This document shows positions 1 through 10,916 of a DNA stretch of 64,000 nucleotides, one piece after another (within the stretch, counting starts at the first letter, position 1; each line of letters begins with the position of its first letter). The notes under the pieces were generated by a model. It was given only the letters and a program-made list of their open reading frames with translations, was not told where the DNA came from and ran no database searches. This DNA comes from Cryptomeria japonica. Lineage: Eukaryota; Streptophyta; Pinopsida; Cupressales; Cupressaceae. Made by a program: the position numbers and the translations under genes. Location of the stretch: assembly GCF_030272615.1 (NCBI RefSeq), contig NC_081405.1:312063235-312127234 (forward strand), written 5' to 3'.

Positions 1-314
1 TATAGGCAAGGTTATATGGATATGTGAGCACACAAACATAACATGTGGCTCAATAAGAAACAAGGGTAGGTAGGAAATAGGTGTGGGTAGGTAGGAGAAA
101 CAATATAATAGTCCACATGAGGTGGATCACTCATTGAATGTGGAGTGTAACAACAAGATCAACACCATAAAAGGTGGAAATTCTCCTACACACTATCCCA
201 ATGCGGCACAAACACCCAAGTGTCTCATACCCAAACTATTATGAAATGCATGTACCTAAGTAAACTTAAGTAAAGTGTAATAATATCCATGATGAATAAT
301 TATTTACACCAACA
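1..314. other. Spacer without a recognisable gene
   Basis: AT-rich flanking DNA into which LINE-A inserted. No open frame of note. The motif GGGTAGGTAGG occurs twice (64-74 and 85-95). Nothing else is recognised. Confidence 0.6.
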
Positions 315-329
315 ATAATAATAAATATA
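315..329. repeat. Target-site duplication, left copy (LINE-A)
   Basis: ATAATAATAAATATA, 15 bp, repeated exactly at 6403-6417. It lies immediately before the point where LINE homology begins. The sequence is low-complexity AT, so chance matching cannot be excluded, but both copies sit exactly at the homology-defined ends. Confidence 0.75.
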
Positions 330-3300
330 GCAGGCTTAATCACCCCTATAAACATGATCTCCTTTCCAATATGGTTAGAGATCATAAATTGGATATCTAT
401 CTCATTCAGGAGACAAAGATGCCTTCTAGAAAAGTGGAGAGAATCAAGCTAGCCATTTTTAAAGGTTATGGTGTTCATTGCTTTGATGTGGATATAACCT
501 TGGGTGGTTTAGCCACTCTATGGAACCCGAGGATATTTCAAGGTATGCTGGTCCTTACTTGTGCTAATCATATTGCTACTAGATTCACTACTCTCAAGGA
601 TGGTTCTTCCTGGATTTTATCCAATATTTATGCCCCCAATGGGAGAAGTGCCAAAAGAAATCTGTGGGGTCCTTGATTTAGGCTAGACTTTCTTTCCCGA
701 TTGATAGATAGATTCTTATAGGGGATTTTAATACTCCTCTTTCTAAATCAGAGAAAATGGGTGGTTCTCCGATCTCTGAGGAGAGTAAATAGGATCTTTA
801 TGATATGATCAATGCTCTTGGTTTATTGGATCTAGATGTTATTGGTGCTAAGTTTACTTGGTCTAATAGAAGGAGTGGTTCTGACCTTATACAGGTCAAA
901 CTTGATCGAGGTCTTACTTTTGCCGAATTGGCTTAAATATTTTTTTTGTACCTTGTCTTCTCTTTCTAGAATTGGATCGAACCATTTCCCGATTATCCTA
1001 AATATGGTGCCCCTTTATGGTAGAAGATTTCCGTTTAGATTTGAGAAAATATGGACGCTCAATCGAAAGCTTCAGGATAAGATTTTAGAATGGTGGGACA
1101 TTATTATTCAGGGGACTGCTATGTATAGAATTGCTAAAAAACTGTCCAATGTTAAATCCAATATTCAAAAGTAAAACAAATTTGTGTTCAAAAATATTTT
1201 CTAGAAGAAGGAGAACCTAAAGATGGAGTTGGATGATATTCAGTTTCTTATTCAGGGGTCGGGCTACAACCCTCGCATCATGGATAAAGAGATTGAAATA
1301 TTGACTAAGCGTCATGACATTATCTCCAAGGAAGAGGAATATTGGAAACAAAGATCCAGAGCTATATGGCTTAAAAGTTGGGGCAAGAATACTAATTTTT
1401 TTCATATGACCACTGTGAAACTTAGAGCTACCAATAGAATTAAGAAGTTATAGATTCACAACAAGTGGGTGGATAAGAAGGAGTATTTGTGTAAGGAGGC
1501 CATCAGTTTTTTCTCCTTCCTCCTCTTTGAGGATGGTCCTTTGAATCTTGAGGCCCAGGAGGATATTCTTCAAGAGATTTTGCCTAGGATCACCCTGGAG
1601 ATCAACAATGAGCTTAACAGAATCCTGATTTTTGAAGATGTTAAGAAACCCACTTTTCCTTTGGAAGGGAACAAAGTGCCAGGCCCAGATTGTTTTCTGA
1701 TGTTTTTTTTCCAAATATACTGGCAGATTATTGGTAATGATGTTTCTAAGGCAGCTAAAGAGTTCTTTGGCTCTCATTCTCTTTTGAAAGAGTTAAATGC
1801 CACCCTTTTTGTTTTTGATCCCTAAAACACTTGATGCTAGCATCTTTCAGGATTTCAGACCCATTAGTTTATGTAATTCGATCTATAATATTTTCTCTAA
1901 TATTTTGGTTTTCAGACTCAAAGCTATTCTACCTATGTTGATTTTCAGACATCAAAATGGTTTTGTCCCTGACTGATAGATTTTGGACTCTACTATTGTG
2001 GTTCATGAAAAATACCATTTTCTTTTTTGTAATAAGAATCATGTTTTCCTTCTTAAGCTCTATCTTGTGAAGGCCTATGATCAGGTTAATTGGCAGTTTC
2101 TGATAAGAGTCTTGCAGTATTTTGATTTTTGTAGCTAGTTTCTTCAGTTGGTTGAACATTGCATTTCAACACCGAAGTTTTCTATCCTCATTAATGGTGC
2201 CCCTTCTGGTTTTTTCTCTGCCTCAAGAGGTATTCAGCAAGGTTATCCTCTATCCCGCATTCTCTTCATCATAATGAGTGAATCTCTGAGTAAGGTGATT
2301 CAACGGGAAGTTAGACTGGGCAATTTAAAAGCCCTTAAGCCTTCCTCTCAAGATCATGTGTGTTCCCATCAACAATTTGTTGATGATACTAACCTAATGG
2401 GAGAGAGTTTTGTTAGGGAAGCTAAAGTATTGAAGGCCATTCTGTCCTTATATGAATGGGGATCTAGATAGAAGATAAGCTTACCCAAAAGCTATATCTT
2501 CTTCCTCAACACCCCTGCTCATAGACAAAATAAAATTGCTGATATTTTGGGGTGTAAACTTGGCATTCTATCAGATACTTATTTGGGTGTACCTCTATGT
2601 CCTCGTTCTCCTCCGGAGACCTAATGTTCAAGCAGTATTGACATATTTCATAAGAAGTTGGCAGGGTGGAAAGGTGCCCTCCTTAGCCAAGCTGGTAAAC
2701 TCCTTATATAATCCTCATTGCAAAATCTTCCGGTCTATGCCATGAGTTTATTTAAAGTCCAGATGAAATTCACGAAGCACATGGAAAAGATTCAAAAGAC
2801 CTTCTTGTGGATTGGGTTTGAAACTAAAAATAGATTACATCTTCTTTGATGGGAACATGTGTGCTCCCCTAAAAAGCTTGGTGGCCTAGCCCTCAGACAC
2901 ATTCGGGATTTAACATGGCTTTGCTATCCAAAAAATTATGGAGATGTCTTAAAGAGAATAATGAATGGATCTCTATATTCTATCATAAATATTATATTAA
3001 GGGAATTCAAGATACTCTGGAGAATTACCTATTGCCCTTTGCGACTTATGATATGTAGAAGAATTCTTTTAATTTGAAGGATATTATTGCTCAAGGGATG
3101 AGATGGTATCGTGGAGATTGTAGAAATATCTGCTTCTAGGATGATTAGTGGGTAGGGAAAGGTTCCTTATCCACCTTCTCTTGGGTGGACAGTCTCAAGG
3201 ATAGATGTGTTAGACTTCTTGGCATCTGAGTTGTTGATTATAGTCGGGAGGGAGCATGGATTGACCTTGTCAGTATTGATCCTTCCCTTCGACCTATCCA

Positions 3301-4520
3301 AGAGTGGATTTCACATATTTATATTCCCTCCTTTCATGTTGTTGATGAGATTTTTTGGAGTAATTCAACCTCTGGGGTCTTCTCTGTGGATCATGCTTTT
3401 CAGATCATCACTATGTCCCTATCTCTGGCCCCCTTTTGGGCTGGTATCTAGAACAATATCCCGATCCCCAAAATTAATATGTTTTTATGGCTCTTTATGT
3501 AGGAGAAGGTTTTAACCATTGACAATCTATATAAAAGAGGTATGGCTATCCCCAACAGATGTGTCCTATGTAAAGAGAGTGCAAAGAATACTAATCACAT
3601 CCTCCTTCATTTCTCCTTTTTTGCTGAAGTTTGGTCTTTTTTCCCTTAGTTGTGGGAGTTAAGGTGGACTTGGTCGCGTAATATCAGAAATTGCTAGTTC
3701 TAGTGGGTTTTTCCCTTAGGGAATCCCTCTCTTAAGGTGCTCTGGAGTTGTATGATACCTCACATTGCTTGGGGTCTATGGAAGGAGAGAAATAATAGGA
3801 TCTTTAGCTATAGGGAGGCCTCACCTATTGTTGTGGGGCATAGAATACAGAACAATATTAATACAAACTTCCTATATTCTTGTCGTTGCTGCAAAGGAGA
3901 CTATCAGATTGATGTGTTGCAACTCAAGATTTTGATATCATCAAGAGATGGAACTTAAATTGGGAATTCTCTATCTCGACTGCCAAGACAAGATAACCCA
4001 AAAGTAATGTTCCTTAGACCTTTCCATCTAGAGGATGGATTAAAATTAATGTTGATGGGGCAGCTAAGGGTAACCTTGGGCTAGTTGGTTGTGGGGGAGT
4101 TGGTAGGAATTACAATGGTAAGCTTGTCTCGACAGTGGTGCTCCCTTTAGGTACCCAGACAAACCACTATGTTGAGGCTCACATGGCTTATAGATGGTGG
4201 TTACACAAGGGTTTAACTGTGTTTGGTTGGAAAGTGACTCAATGAACATAATCATTTGCATTAACAGACACCAAGAGCCAAGTTGGATAATCAGGTATCT
4301 GGTCTAGGATTGTCATATCATGATTGCCAACCTCGAGGACTTTAAAGCTTCGCACATGCATCGAGAAGGGAATGCCCCTCTTGATTATATGGAAAATCTT
4401 GGGGTGGATTATGTGGAGGCTAAATGGTGGATAGAAATGGAAAGCTTCCCAAGGAATTTGTGTGAACTATCTAGAAGGGAAGCCGAATTAAGCAGCCACT
4501 CATTACCATTTCATAATGAC
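330..4520 (+). pseudogene. LINE-A ORF2: endonuclease, reverse transcriptase, RNase H (broken)
   Basis: The endonuclease part (about 330-1180) shows LIQETKMPSRK, SNIYAPNG, GDFNTPL and FTWSNRRSG, typical of APE-type LINE endonucleases, which nick target DNA. The RT fingers (1223-1825) show GNKVPGPD. The palm (2148-2471) shows GIQQGYPLSRILF and the catalytic box QQFVDDTNLMG, so the usual FADD is FVDD and both aspartates are present. A zf-RVT-like region lies near 3530-3650 (RCVLCKES). RNase H starts near 4030 (GWIKINVDGAAKGNLG) and degrades after about 4460. Several TAG and TGA stops and many frame changes separate the fragments. It is non-functional. Confidence 0.85.
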
Positions 4521-4560
4521 TGAAAGCCTTTAGGATTAATTTTTCTGCTAGAGGGTTTTC

Positions 4561-6089
4561 TTGACTACCAATTCCTGTTACTCTAGAGGCTTCGCTTATT
4601 CTTGGGTAGGTCTGTTGTTGTGCAGTCTGGGTGTGCTTTGCGGTTTTATCAGAATTAGCCATTCAATAGGGGGTGACAAGAACAAGATGGAACCCATCTC
4701 TTTTGGAAATTGGAAAAGGAACTTTGCAGTTTGGAATGAGATTTTAGATGGAGGACTGGTGTCATATATTGAAAGGTTGAAGGGGTATTTGTCAAATGCC
4801 ATTGAAGAATTTGTGAATGAATGGGATAATGGTATTCGTAAGGTCTACGATGTAGGATTTAGGATTGATGAAGATTTTATTGCTGAAATTACTAGCCTAC
4901 AGATGGAGGGAAGGAAGTTCCATAGAGAGAGGGGATCTACAGATGAAGTTATTTCCACCTTCTTCGACAAGCAGAAGGAGCATAATAGGGTTTAGAAGAT
5001 GGGTGATGGTGGCTATAATCAGAAGGATCTTCAGATGCCCTGGGATGATGTGGCAGAAGTGATCATGCGATACATTACTCTTGATAGTCGGTATGCAAGC
5101 ATTTTTTCTTATCACTTTGCCATTTTGAATCACTTCAAACATGATAGGAAAATTTCCACCCCTTTTTATCTTTTGTCTTCCTTAAAGCATAGTCTGGAGA
5201 AACATGTTGAGAATATGGACAACTCGGTCCTCCATGAGGGCCTTATTTTTCTCATTATGAATTATGCTAAGGCCCATGAAGTCAAGCCATCTCCTGTCTT
5301 GAATACCCATGTCTCTTCTTCCAAACTGGGGATCCAGGTAGTTTATGATATGAATTCAGAAGGGGAAGATAGTGATCTTGTCAGGGATTAGCAAGATCAA
5401 TACTTGTTTGATGATCCTGAGTATTGTCTCCCTACTGGTGAGGGTCCCATTCTTACCCCTGGGACAGGTAGTAGCAGATGCAAAGAGCACGCTAGGTGGG
5501 CCTCTAGTAAATACAAAAACTTGGGGACTAAGCCTACTGACTTTGTCTCTCCCAGACCTAAGAAGCCCAAATTTTGAAAGGGGGGGACAACATTGATAAT
5601 TAAAAGGAGATTAAAATTTAAATCTCCATTAATGTTGATCTAGGGAAATAGGGGAGGGTTTCCATTGACCTTGACCTGGATGATTGTATTTCCCTTGGGG
5701 CCAATAGTCAGATGAAGTGCCTCCAAAAAACGGGTATGGAGATCAAAGTCCTTAAAGAGGGTATTAAGGGTATTGTTGATACTTTAATGGATAATCTGGG
5801 GTGAAATAAATTGGAATAAATCCTCCAACTGACCCAAAAAATGAGTGAAGATGTGGACAATATAAAATTGAATCATGAAAGTAGGATATGGAATTTGGAG
5901 GTGACTACTACAAAAATCAAAGGCAGTCTCAAATACCTGGTTGAGATCAACAAGGCCACCATGAATAATAGTTTGGAAGGTTTGTTGAGGGCCAACAACA
6001 TGATTTCGGATTGCAGGGTTGAGCTTATTGCTAGTGTGACACCTTCAGACTCTAATCAGAAGAAGATTGTGAAGAGTGCAGGTGATTAA
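4561..6089 (+). pseudogene. LINE-A ORF3: helical domain plus coiled-coil tail, function unknown
   Basis: A frame downstream of RNase H, readable as one phase from 4561 to 5577 with in-frame stops at 4993-4995, 5389-5391 and 5575-5577. A C-terminal coiled-coil-like part (about 5700-6089) lies in another phase. Residue motifs are ITSLQMEGRKFHR, MPWDDV, ITLDSRY, HFAILNHF, KISTPFYLL and LHEGLIFLIM. The same order occurs in LINE-B at 21732-22583, so this is a shared element gene rather than flanking DNA. It is followed by an SEGEDSD acidic patch and a lysine-rich stretch. The layout faintly recalls plant mobile-domain or 'putative plant transposon protein' families, but I do not recognise it firmly. 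The product may aid RNP assembly or chromatin targeting (inference). Confidence 0.7.
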
Positions 6090-6361
6090 ACACCTCAATC
6101 CCAAACTACGACTAGCTTGTGTACCCGTACCAGGAGCAAGGCAGCTCCAGATTTATCATGGACAAGTTGGAGGATATCAACATGGAAGTGATTTAAAAAA
6201 ATGCAAATTTGGTGTATTCTTATCAGTAGGTCTCTATTTGTGCTGGTTTGATTCATTGGTCTTTTGTAGACTATTTTGTGGGATTGGCCCAATTTTGTTT
6301 AGCTTTTGTTGTTGGTTTTGGACTTTAATGCTTATTTCTAAGATTTTTGTAAAATTTTTGG

Positions 6362-6402
6362 GTTTTCGGTCCCTATAAAACCCATTTACCTTAATCAAAA
6401 AC
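6362..6402 (+). promoter_or_regulatory. LINE-A 3'-terminal stem-loop and short A-rich end
   Basis: GGGTTTT and AAAACCC are complementary around a ten-base loop that contains GGTCCC. They are followed by ATTTACCTTAATCAAAAAC and then the TSD. The 3' fragments elsewhere in the window end the same way. In stringent-type LINEs such a hairpin is the RT recognition site; that role is inferred here. Confidence 0.6.
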
Positions 6403-6417
6403 ATAATAATAAATATA
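6403..6417. repeat. Target-site duplication, right copy (LINE-A)
   Basis: Exact 15-bp match to 315-329, directly after the LINE-A terminus. Confidence 0.75.
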
Positions 6418-6552
6418 TTAAAATTTATAATATAATAAAAAATAATTTTAAAAAATGGAAAAAATATAATAATGAATATACAATAATATAAAAAATCTTA
6501 ATGCTTCTCTATATGACACTACTTTTAATCTAACCTTAAATCTATCCATCAT
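6418..6552. other. AT-rich spacer
   Basis: Runs of A and T between two independent LINE insertions. No gene is seen. Confidence 0.5.
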
Positions 6553-6570
6553 TATCTCTAATTGATTGTT
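6553..6570. repeat. Target-site duplication, left copy (minus-strand LINE fragment)
   Basis: TATCTCTAATTGATTGTT, 18 bp, repeated exactly at 7485-7502. Confidence 0.9.
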
Positions 6571-7484
6571 TTTTATTAAGTGAAAAGAGGGTTTTGAAAG
6601 GGACCCAAAATGCTTTTACAGAAAGATAGTCAAAAGATGGAGCATTAAACACCTGCAAGAGAGAACAAAACACAACAAAGAGAGAGCTGGCAAAGACAAA
6701 AAGCCAACAAGAAGACAAAAGAGGTAGAGGGACAACACAAAGAAAAATAAGGGACAACCACAAACAATAGACCCTAAGAAAGATTTAATATAAGCTTCGC
6801 CACTTCTTTCTCTAGCAGGACCATCAAGGCAACATCATTCTTCAAATCTTCTAGCTTCTTGGCATGCTGGGTCATATTCCTAGTACTATCACAAGTTCTT
6901 TTACCATGACCAGTTGTCCCCCCTTCAAGAATCAACACCTTATGCTCGGTAGTATAAATAGTGTTCTTTTCATGTTGGACATGTTCCAACTTGTTGATCA
7001 TAATACTGAAGCTATCGACAAAGGCTTTAAATATTTTTTGGCTTTGTTTTCCAATCTTCTTCAGGGTATCCTGATGATTGAGAACCCGCTTCTCTAGATC
7101 ATTGAATCTATCCTCCACAACCTTAAATTGAGAGCCATATGCACCAGTGATATCCTCTGCATCATTGATGCCTTTATTCAATTCATTTAGGTAGTTAGGA
7201 AGGGTATTGACCTTACCAGCACTAACAACTTCAAGGGTAGTCACTTTCTCGGTTAAATCCTCTAGCTTATTCTTCAAAATTTTGATCTCCGAATAGATCC
7301 AGTCAATAACCTTGCAGAACTCCATAATCCAACTCATTGCGGTATTAAGCATGGTTAAAGGGGAATTTCTGTAGTCAATGTTGATCTCAGGGGCAGAATT
7401 CTAAAGGGTCTCCACATTAACATCTGTAGTATTGGGAGGCAGAGTATCACCTTCCTTCACCGTCTTCCCCTCTTCTTCCACATC
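6571..7484 (-). mobile_element. 5'-truncated LINE 3' fragment, minus strand
   Basis: About 0.9 kb between perfect 18-bp TSDs. On the minus strand it ends in a hairpin-like block with TTTTGGGTCCC and AAAACCC, then CACTTAATAAAA, the 3' terminus of the LINE-A/LINE-B lineage. It carries only the C-terminal coiled-coil portion of ORF3 and the 3' UTR, so reverse transcription stopped early. Its coding part aligns with LINE-B near 22890-23188. Confidence 0.88.
6774..7352 (-). pseudogene. C-terminal coiled-coil fragment of LINE ORF3
   Basis: An open frame of 192 codons inside the minus-strand LINE fragment. It is rich in heptad-like K, E, L and I patterns (KILKNKLEDLTEKVTTLE) and has KKIGKQSQKIFKAFVDS, which matches LINE-B ORF3 (QKIGEQSHKILKATYDS in the 23040-23100 region). 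The first ATG is simply the first methionine after the truncation point, so the native start is missing. The open length suggests a relatively recent insertion. The product would be a helical tail of unknown role. Confidence 0.75.
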
Positions 7485-7502
7485 TATCTCTAATTGATTG
7501 TT
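7485..7502. repeat. Target-site duplication, right copy (minus-strand LINE fragment)
   Basis: Exact 18-bp match to 6553-6570. Confidence 0.9.
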
Positions 7503-7689
7503 AAGATAAGCATAAATTAAAGATTTAACTTAAGCCTAACCTAGCATAATTTTAAAAATAACACTAAGTTAATAATTATCCTAAATTATGGTACCATAGG
7601 GAGAGATGTGGGAGCGGGAGAATGGAGCGACTTTTAATTTGAACTCAAGATAGAGCAGGAAACCTTGTAATGGATAGGCGAACAAGGGA

Positions 7690-9343
7690 ATGGGCAAAAA
7701 TGATGAATATTGGGACTACCCTGACTCCTTTGAACCAAATGGAAAGGATCCCGTGGATGGGGACCCACAAGCTAGCAAAAAACCTCTCGGTCCTGATGTG
7801 GGGAGGGTAGAATCATGTGCTGGAGACAACCCAAGGTAGGGACATGTTCGAAGGGACATAAGTCGATTGTGGACATCTATATTTGGTGTCAAACTGAGTG
7901 GAAATTCCCCACTCCCTACATTTTGTAATATCTCAAAATTGGAAAAGGGTAGATTTTCTATTGAATTTCCAGATCTAGTATTTGAGCATAACATTAACCT
8001 TATGGCTCTGACTCTTGTTGGAAAATTTTTGGGCCCTAGATCGAATATTGATGTTGTTAGGGTGTTTGGTAAAAGCAAATGGGTGCTCAAAGGTCAAGTG
8101 GAGGTCACTACCATGTCCAAAGTGGTGTTGTCTATGTCCTTTTCATGTGAGGAAGACATGTCAAGGGTTCTTTGTGATAGTCCTTGGCTGATTGGAAAAT
8201 CTATGCTTTCTCTGCAAAAGTGGTCGCCTAAGATGGACCTAAATGAATCTTTTTTTGTGCAAGCTCCTGTTTGGGTTAGATTGTCGAGCCTTCCACTGGA
8301 GTTGTGGGTTGAAGATGTTTTTAAAGGAATCGCTAGCTCCTTTGGAGAACTCTTATCTATGGACCTTATCACAACGGCTAGAAGAAGACTCACCTTTGCA
8401 AAGATTTATGTGGGAGTTATGCAAGGAACATATATGCCTTTATCTATTGAGATTAATTCTAGATTGGGGAAGTGGGTCCAACCTATAGAATATAAAAGTG
8501 TTCCTTTTGCATGTTTTCACTACAAAAAATTGGGGCATACTGCTAGAAAATTCCCCCTACAAGTTGTCAAAGAGAAAGAGAAGAAAGACAAGACAACGCA
8601 ATGGAGAGCCAAAAAGCCTGCTAAGCAACCGATGATTGCTGAATAAAAAAAAAAGTAGAAGAAGCCCAGATTGTAATCATCCCTAGTACTTTTGAGCAAC
8701 ATGGGAACATTAATTTGGAAAACCCATAAAACCATATGTTTGAAGAAGAAAAGGAGGATCAAACAGGCAAAGATGAGAGAGAATAGAAAAACACCAATCA
8801 AGAGGAACAACGAAGTGATAACTTGGAAGATGGAGAAATAGAGGTGGTTTTGCAAACCAAGGAGGAAGTGGATTCGAACTGCACTATGGAAAACACTATT
8901 AAAGATTTCCCTAGATCTGACTATGAGGTTGCCCAGAGGTGTTTGATCCTTGGAGGGATCTCATCATCAAAATCACAACAATCAGTGGAAATGGTGAAAT
9001 CTACCTTCAAGCAGTCCCCGATGACTTCATTGCTTGACATAAGTGCCAAGTGGGCTGAGGATGACACTATCAAGCAGAAGACAACCACCCAGAACAACCA
9101 AGAGGAAGATATCCAGAATAATGAAGTTGTGGAATAAAATAAAGTTGGAAAAAGGGGCCATAATCGACCCCTCAGGCTACTCCAGTCAAGACAAGAAATA
9201 GGACTAAAGCTGATACAAGTTTTATCCCCTCTCCCTCTAGAAGGAAATAAGCTAGCCAAATTAGAAATCAAGAGGCAAGGAAGAATATAGCAGATGGTAC
9301 TCAGATGACCATCCTTGAGGTATACTCCCTAAAAAGAAAATGA
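7690..9343 (+). pseudogene. LINE-B ORF1: DUF4283/zinc-knuckle RNA-binding protein (broken)
   Basis: ATG at 7690 begins MGKNDEYWDYPDSF. An in-frame TAG sits at 7837-7839, then the frame is open from 7867 to 8646. This part is typical of plant LINE ORF1 (DUF4283): FSIEFPDLVFEHNI, CDSPWLIGKSML, APVWVRLSSLPLELW and FGELLSMDLIT. A zinc knuckle follows at about 8512-8553 but is damaged (CFHYKKLGHTARKF, second and last cysteines lost). A low-complexity acidic segment continues in other phases (8823-9137). ORF1 ends at TGA 9341-9343, which overlaps the ORF2 start. It would bind element RNA. Confidence 0.82.
9340..9343 (+). promoter_or_regulatory. ATGA stop-start overlap between LINE-B ORF1 and ORF2
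   Basis: ORF1 reads through EVYSLKRK and stops at TGA 9341-9343, while ORF2 starts at ATG 9340-9342. The same overlap is seen in LINE-F at 58716-58719. This suggests that ORF2 is made by termination-reinitiation (inference). Confidence 0.65.
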
Positions 9344-10911
9344 AAATTGTTTCAGGGAATATACGTGGATTGAATAGTCCACATAAACAAGACATTCTTA
9401 GAAATCTAGTTAGAGAGAATAAACCAGATATTGTTCTTATCCAAGAAACTAAAATGACTAAAGAAAAATTTGAGAAGATTAAGCTTTTTAAGGATTGTGG
9501 AGTTTTAGGAGGTATCTTGGATGGTGCTTCTAGGGGCATTGCCATTTTCTAAAATCTAAGGCATGTTACTGGGGTGACTATTAAGAAGGATAGTAATTTG
9601 TCTTTTGTTAGATTTCATCATCTAGAGGATGGTACCTCTTGGCTCTTGACTAACATTTATGCCCCTAATAATAGACTAGGTAGATGTGAATTTTGGAAGA
9701 AGTTGGAGGCCATTCGGTCTCTTTTTAAGGATGAAAAGTGGATGGTCATGGGGGACTTCAATACCCCTCTATGACAATGAGAAGTTCAGGGGCATCCCAT
9801 CTCAATTAGATAGTAGAATGGACCTGCTGAACTTTTTTAATAACTAGAGTCTGCATGATATAGATCTCCAAGGTGCCAATTTTACCTGGACCAACCAGAG
9901 GGCGGGGCAAGATCTTATTCAAGTTAGATTAGACAGGGCCATAATCTCTAATGACTGGTTTAACCATTATCTATGCTCCCTGCCAGCTATATCTGGGATT
10001 AGTTCTAACCACTTTTCTGTAGTTTTTGTGGCAAAGAATATAAGTGTAAAAATTAAACTTTTCGTTTAGATTGGAAATGATGTGGCTAGACCATCATAAC
10101 CTTGAGAAGGCCATTGAGGAGTGATGGTCAATTGATGTCAAAGGTACTATGATAGATAGAATGGCAAAAAAATTAGGGCATGTGAAAGATAATATTAAGA
10201 AATGGAATAAGGAAGTTTTTGGGGATCCTTTTGTTGCCAAGTCCAAAACCCATCTTGAGCTAAAGGAAATAGAGGATAAAATCCAAACCAATGGATATAA
10301 TGAAGTGTCTATCAGAGAGGAAAATGAAGTTCTTGTTAAATATCATAAGATCATTAGAAGAGAAGAAGAATTTTGGAAACAGTGGTCCAAATCTCTTTGG
10401 CTTAAAATTGGGGACAGAAATACTATGTTTTACCATATGACTGCTATGAAATATAAGGCTGCTAATAGGATCTCTAAATTGAGAATTGGTGGAATTGAAA
10501 TAAGGAAGGATGATGAGATTGGGAATGAAGCCAAGAATTTTAAATCTCTTCTCTCAGCAGATAGTGGTCTGGATGATCTTTCTCCAAGGGCCCTTTTAGA
10601 GACCATTCCATCCATCATTAAAAATATTCAGAACAAGGCTTTGGTGGCTATTCCCTCTGAGGAAGAAGTTAAGAAAGTGGTGTTCTCCTTTGATGGCAAT
10701 AAAGCCTCGGGACCGGATGGCTTCCCGTTGTTCTTCTTTCAATCATTTTGGAACATTCTCAAATTTGATCTAGTTAAAGGAGCAAGAATTTTTTGGGGCT
10801 AGGATTATCTTAAAGGAACTCAATGCTACTTTTCTGGTTTTGATTCCCAAATGTCCTAGGATTGATTCGATGGATCAGTTCCAACCAATAAGTTTATGCA
10901 ATTATTTCTAT

Positions 10912-10916
10912 AAAAT
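10912..10916. repeat. TSD left copy of the gag-only LTR element (AAAAT)
   Basis: AAAAT lies immediately before the TG of the left LTR and is repeated at 18804-18808 right after the CA of the right LTR. A 5-bp TSD is usual for LTR retrotransposons. Confidence 0.85.

Larger units (their letters stand above)
330..6402 (+). mobile_element. LINE-A, 5'-truncated non-LTR retrotransposon with three-domain pol and ORF3
   Basis: A plus-strand LINE about 6.1 kb long. It starts inside the first residues of the ORF2 endonuclease (compare the intact ORF2 start of LINE-F at 58716), so ORF1 and the 5' UTR are missing, as is usual for aborted target-primed reverse transcription. In order it holds endonuclease, reverse transcriptase, zinc-finger-like connection, RNase H, an extra reading frame (ORF3) and a 3' UTR ending in a stem-loop and TTAATCAAAAAC. 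A 15-bp TSD flanks it. All frames are broken by stops and frameshifts, so it is a dead copy. Confidence 0.88.
7595..10916 (+). mobile_element. LINE-B, 5' part (ORF1 and first half of ORF2)
   Basis: A plus-strand LINE interrupted at 10916 by an LTR element and resumed at 18809. It holds the 5' leader, ORF1 and the endonuclease plus RT fingers of ORF2. Reading across the insertion, the RT line resumes without loss except for the duplicated AAAAT. The 5' boundary is an estimate from a change to G-rich sequence near 7600; no convincing TSD was found for the whole LINE. Confidence 0.8.
9340..10916 (+). pseudogene. LINE-B ORF2, N-terminal half: endonuclease and RT fingers
   Basis: ATG 9340 starts MKIVSGNIRGLNSPHK, where the usual W of SWNIRGL is G. 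LIQETKMTKEK, LTNIYAPNN and GDFNTPL give an APE-type endonuclease with broken phases near 9775-10140. From 10149 to 10802 a clean frame holds the linker (WNKEVFGDPF, EEEFWKQWSKSLWLKIGDRNT) and the first RT motif (FDGNKASGPDGFPLFFFQSFW). The RT is interrupted at 10916 after PISLCNYFYK. The start is chosen because the ATG overlaps the ORF1 stop as ATGA and begins the conserved endonuclease N-terminus. Confidence 0.85.
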
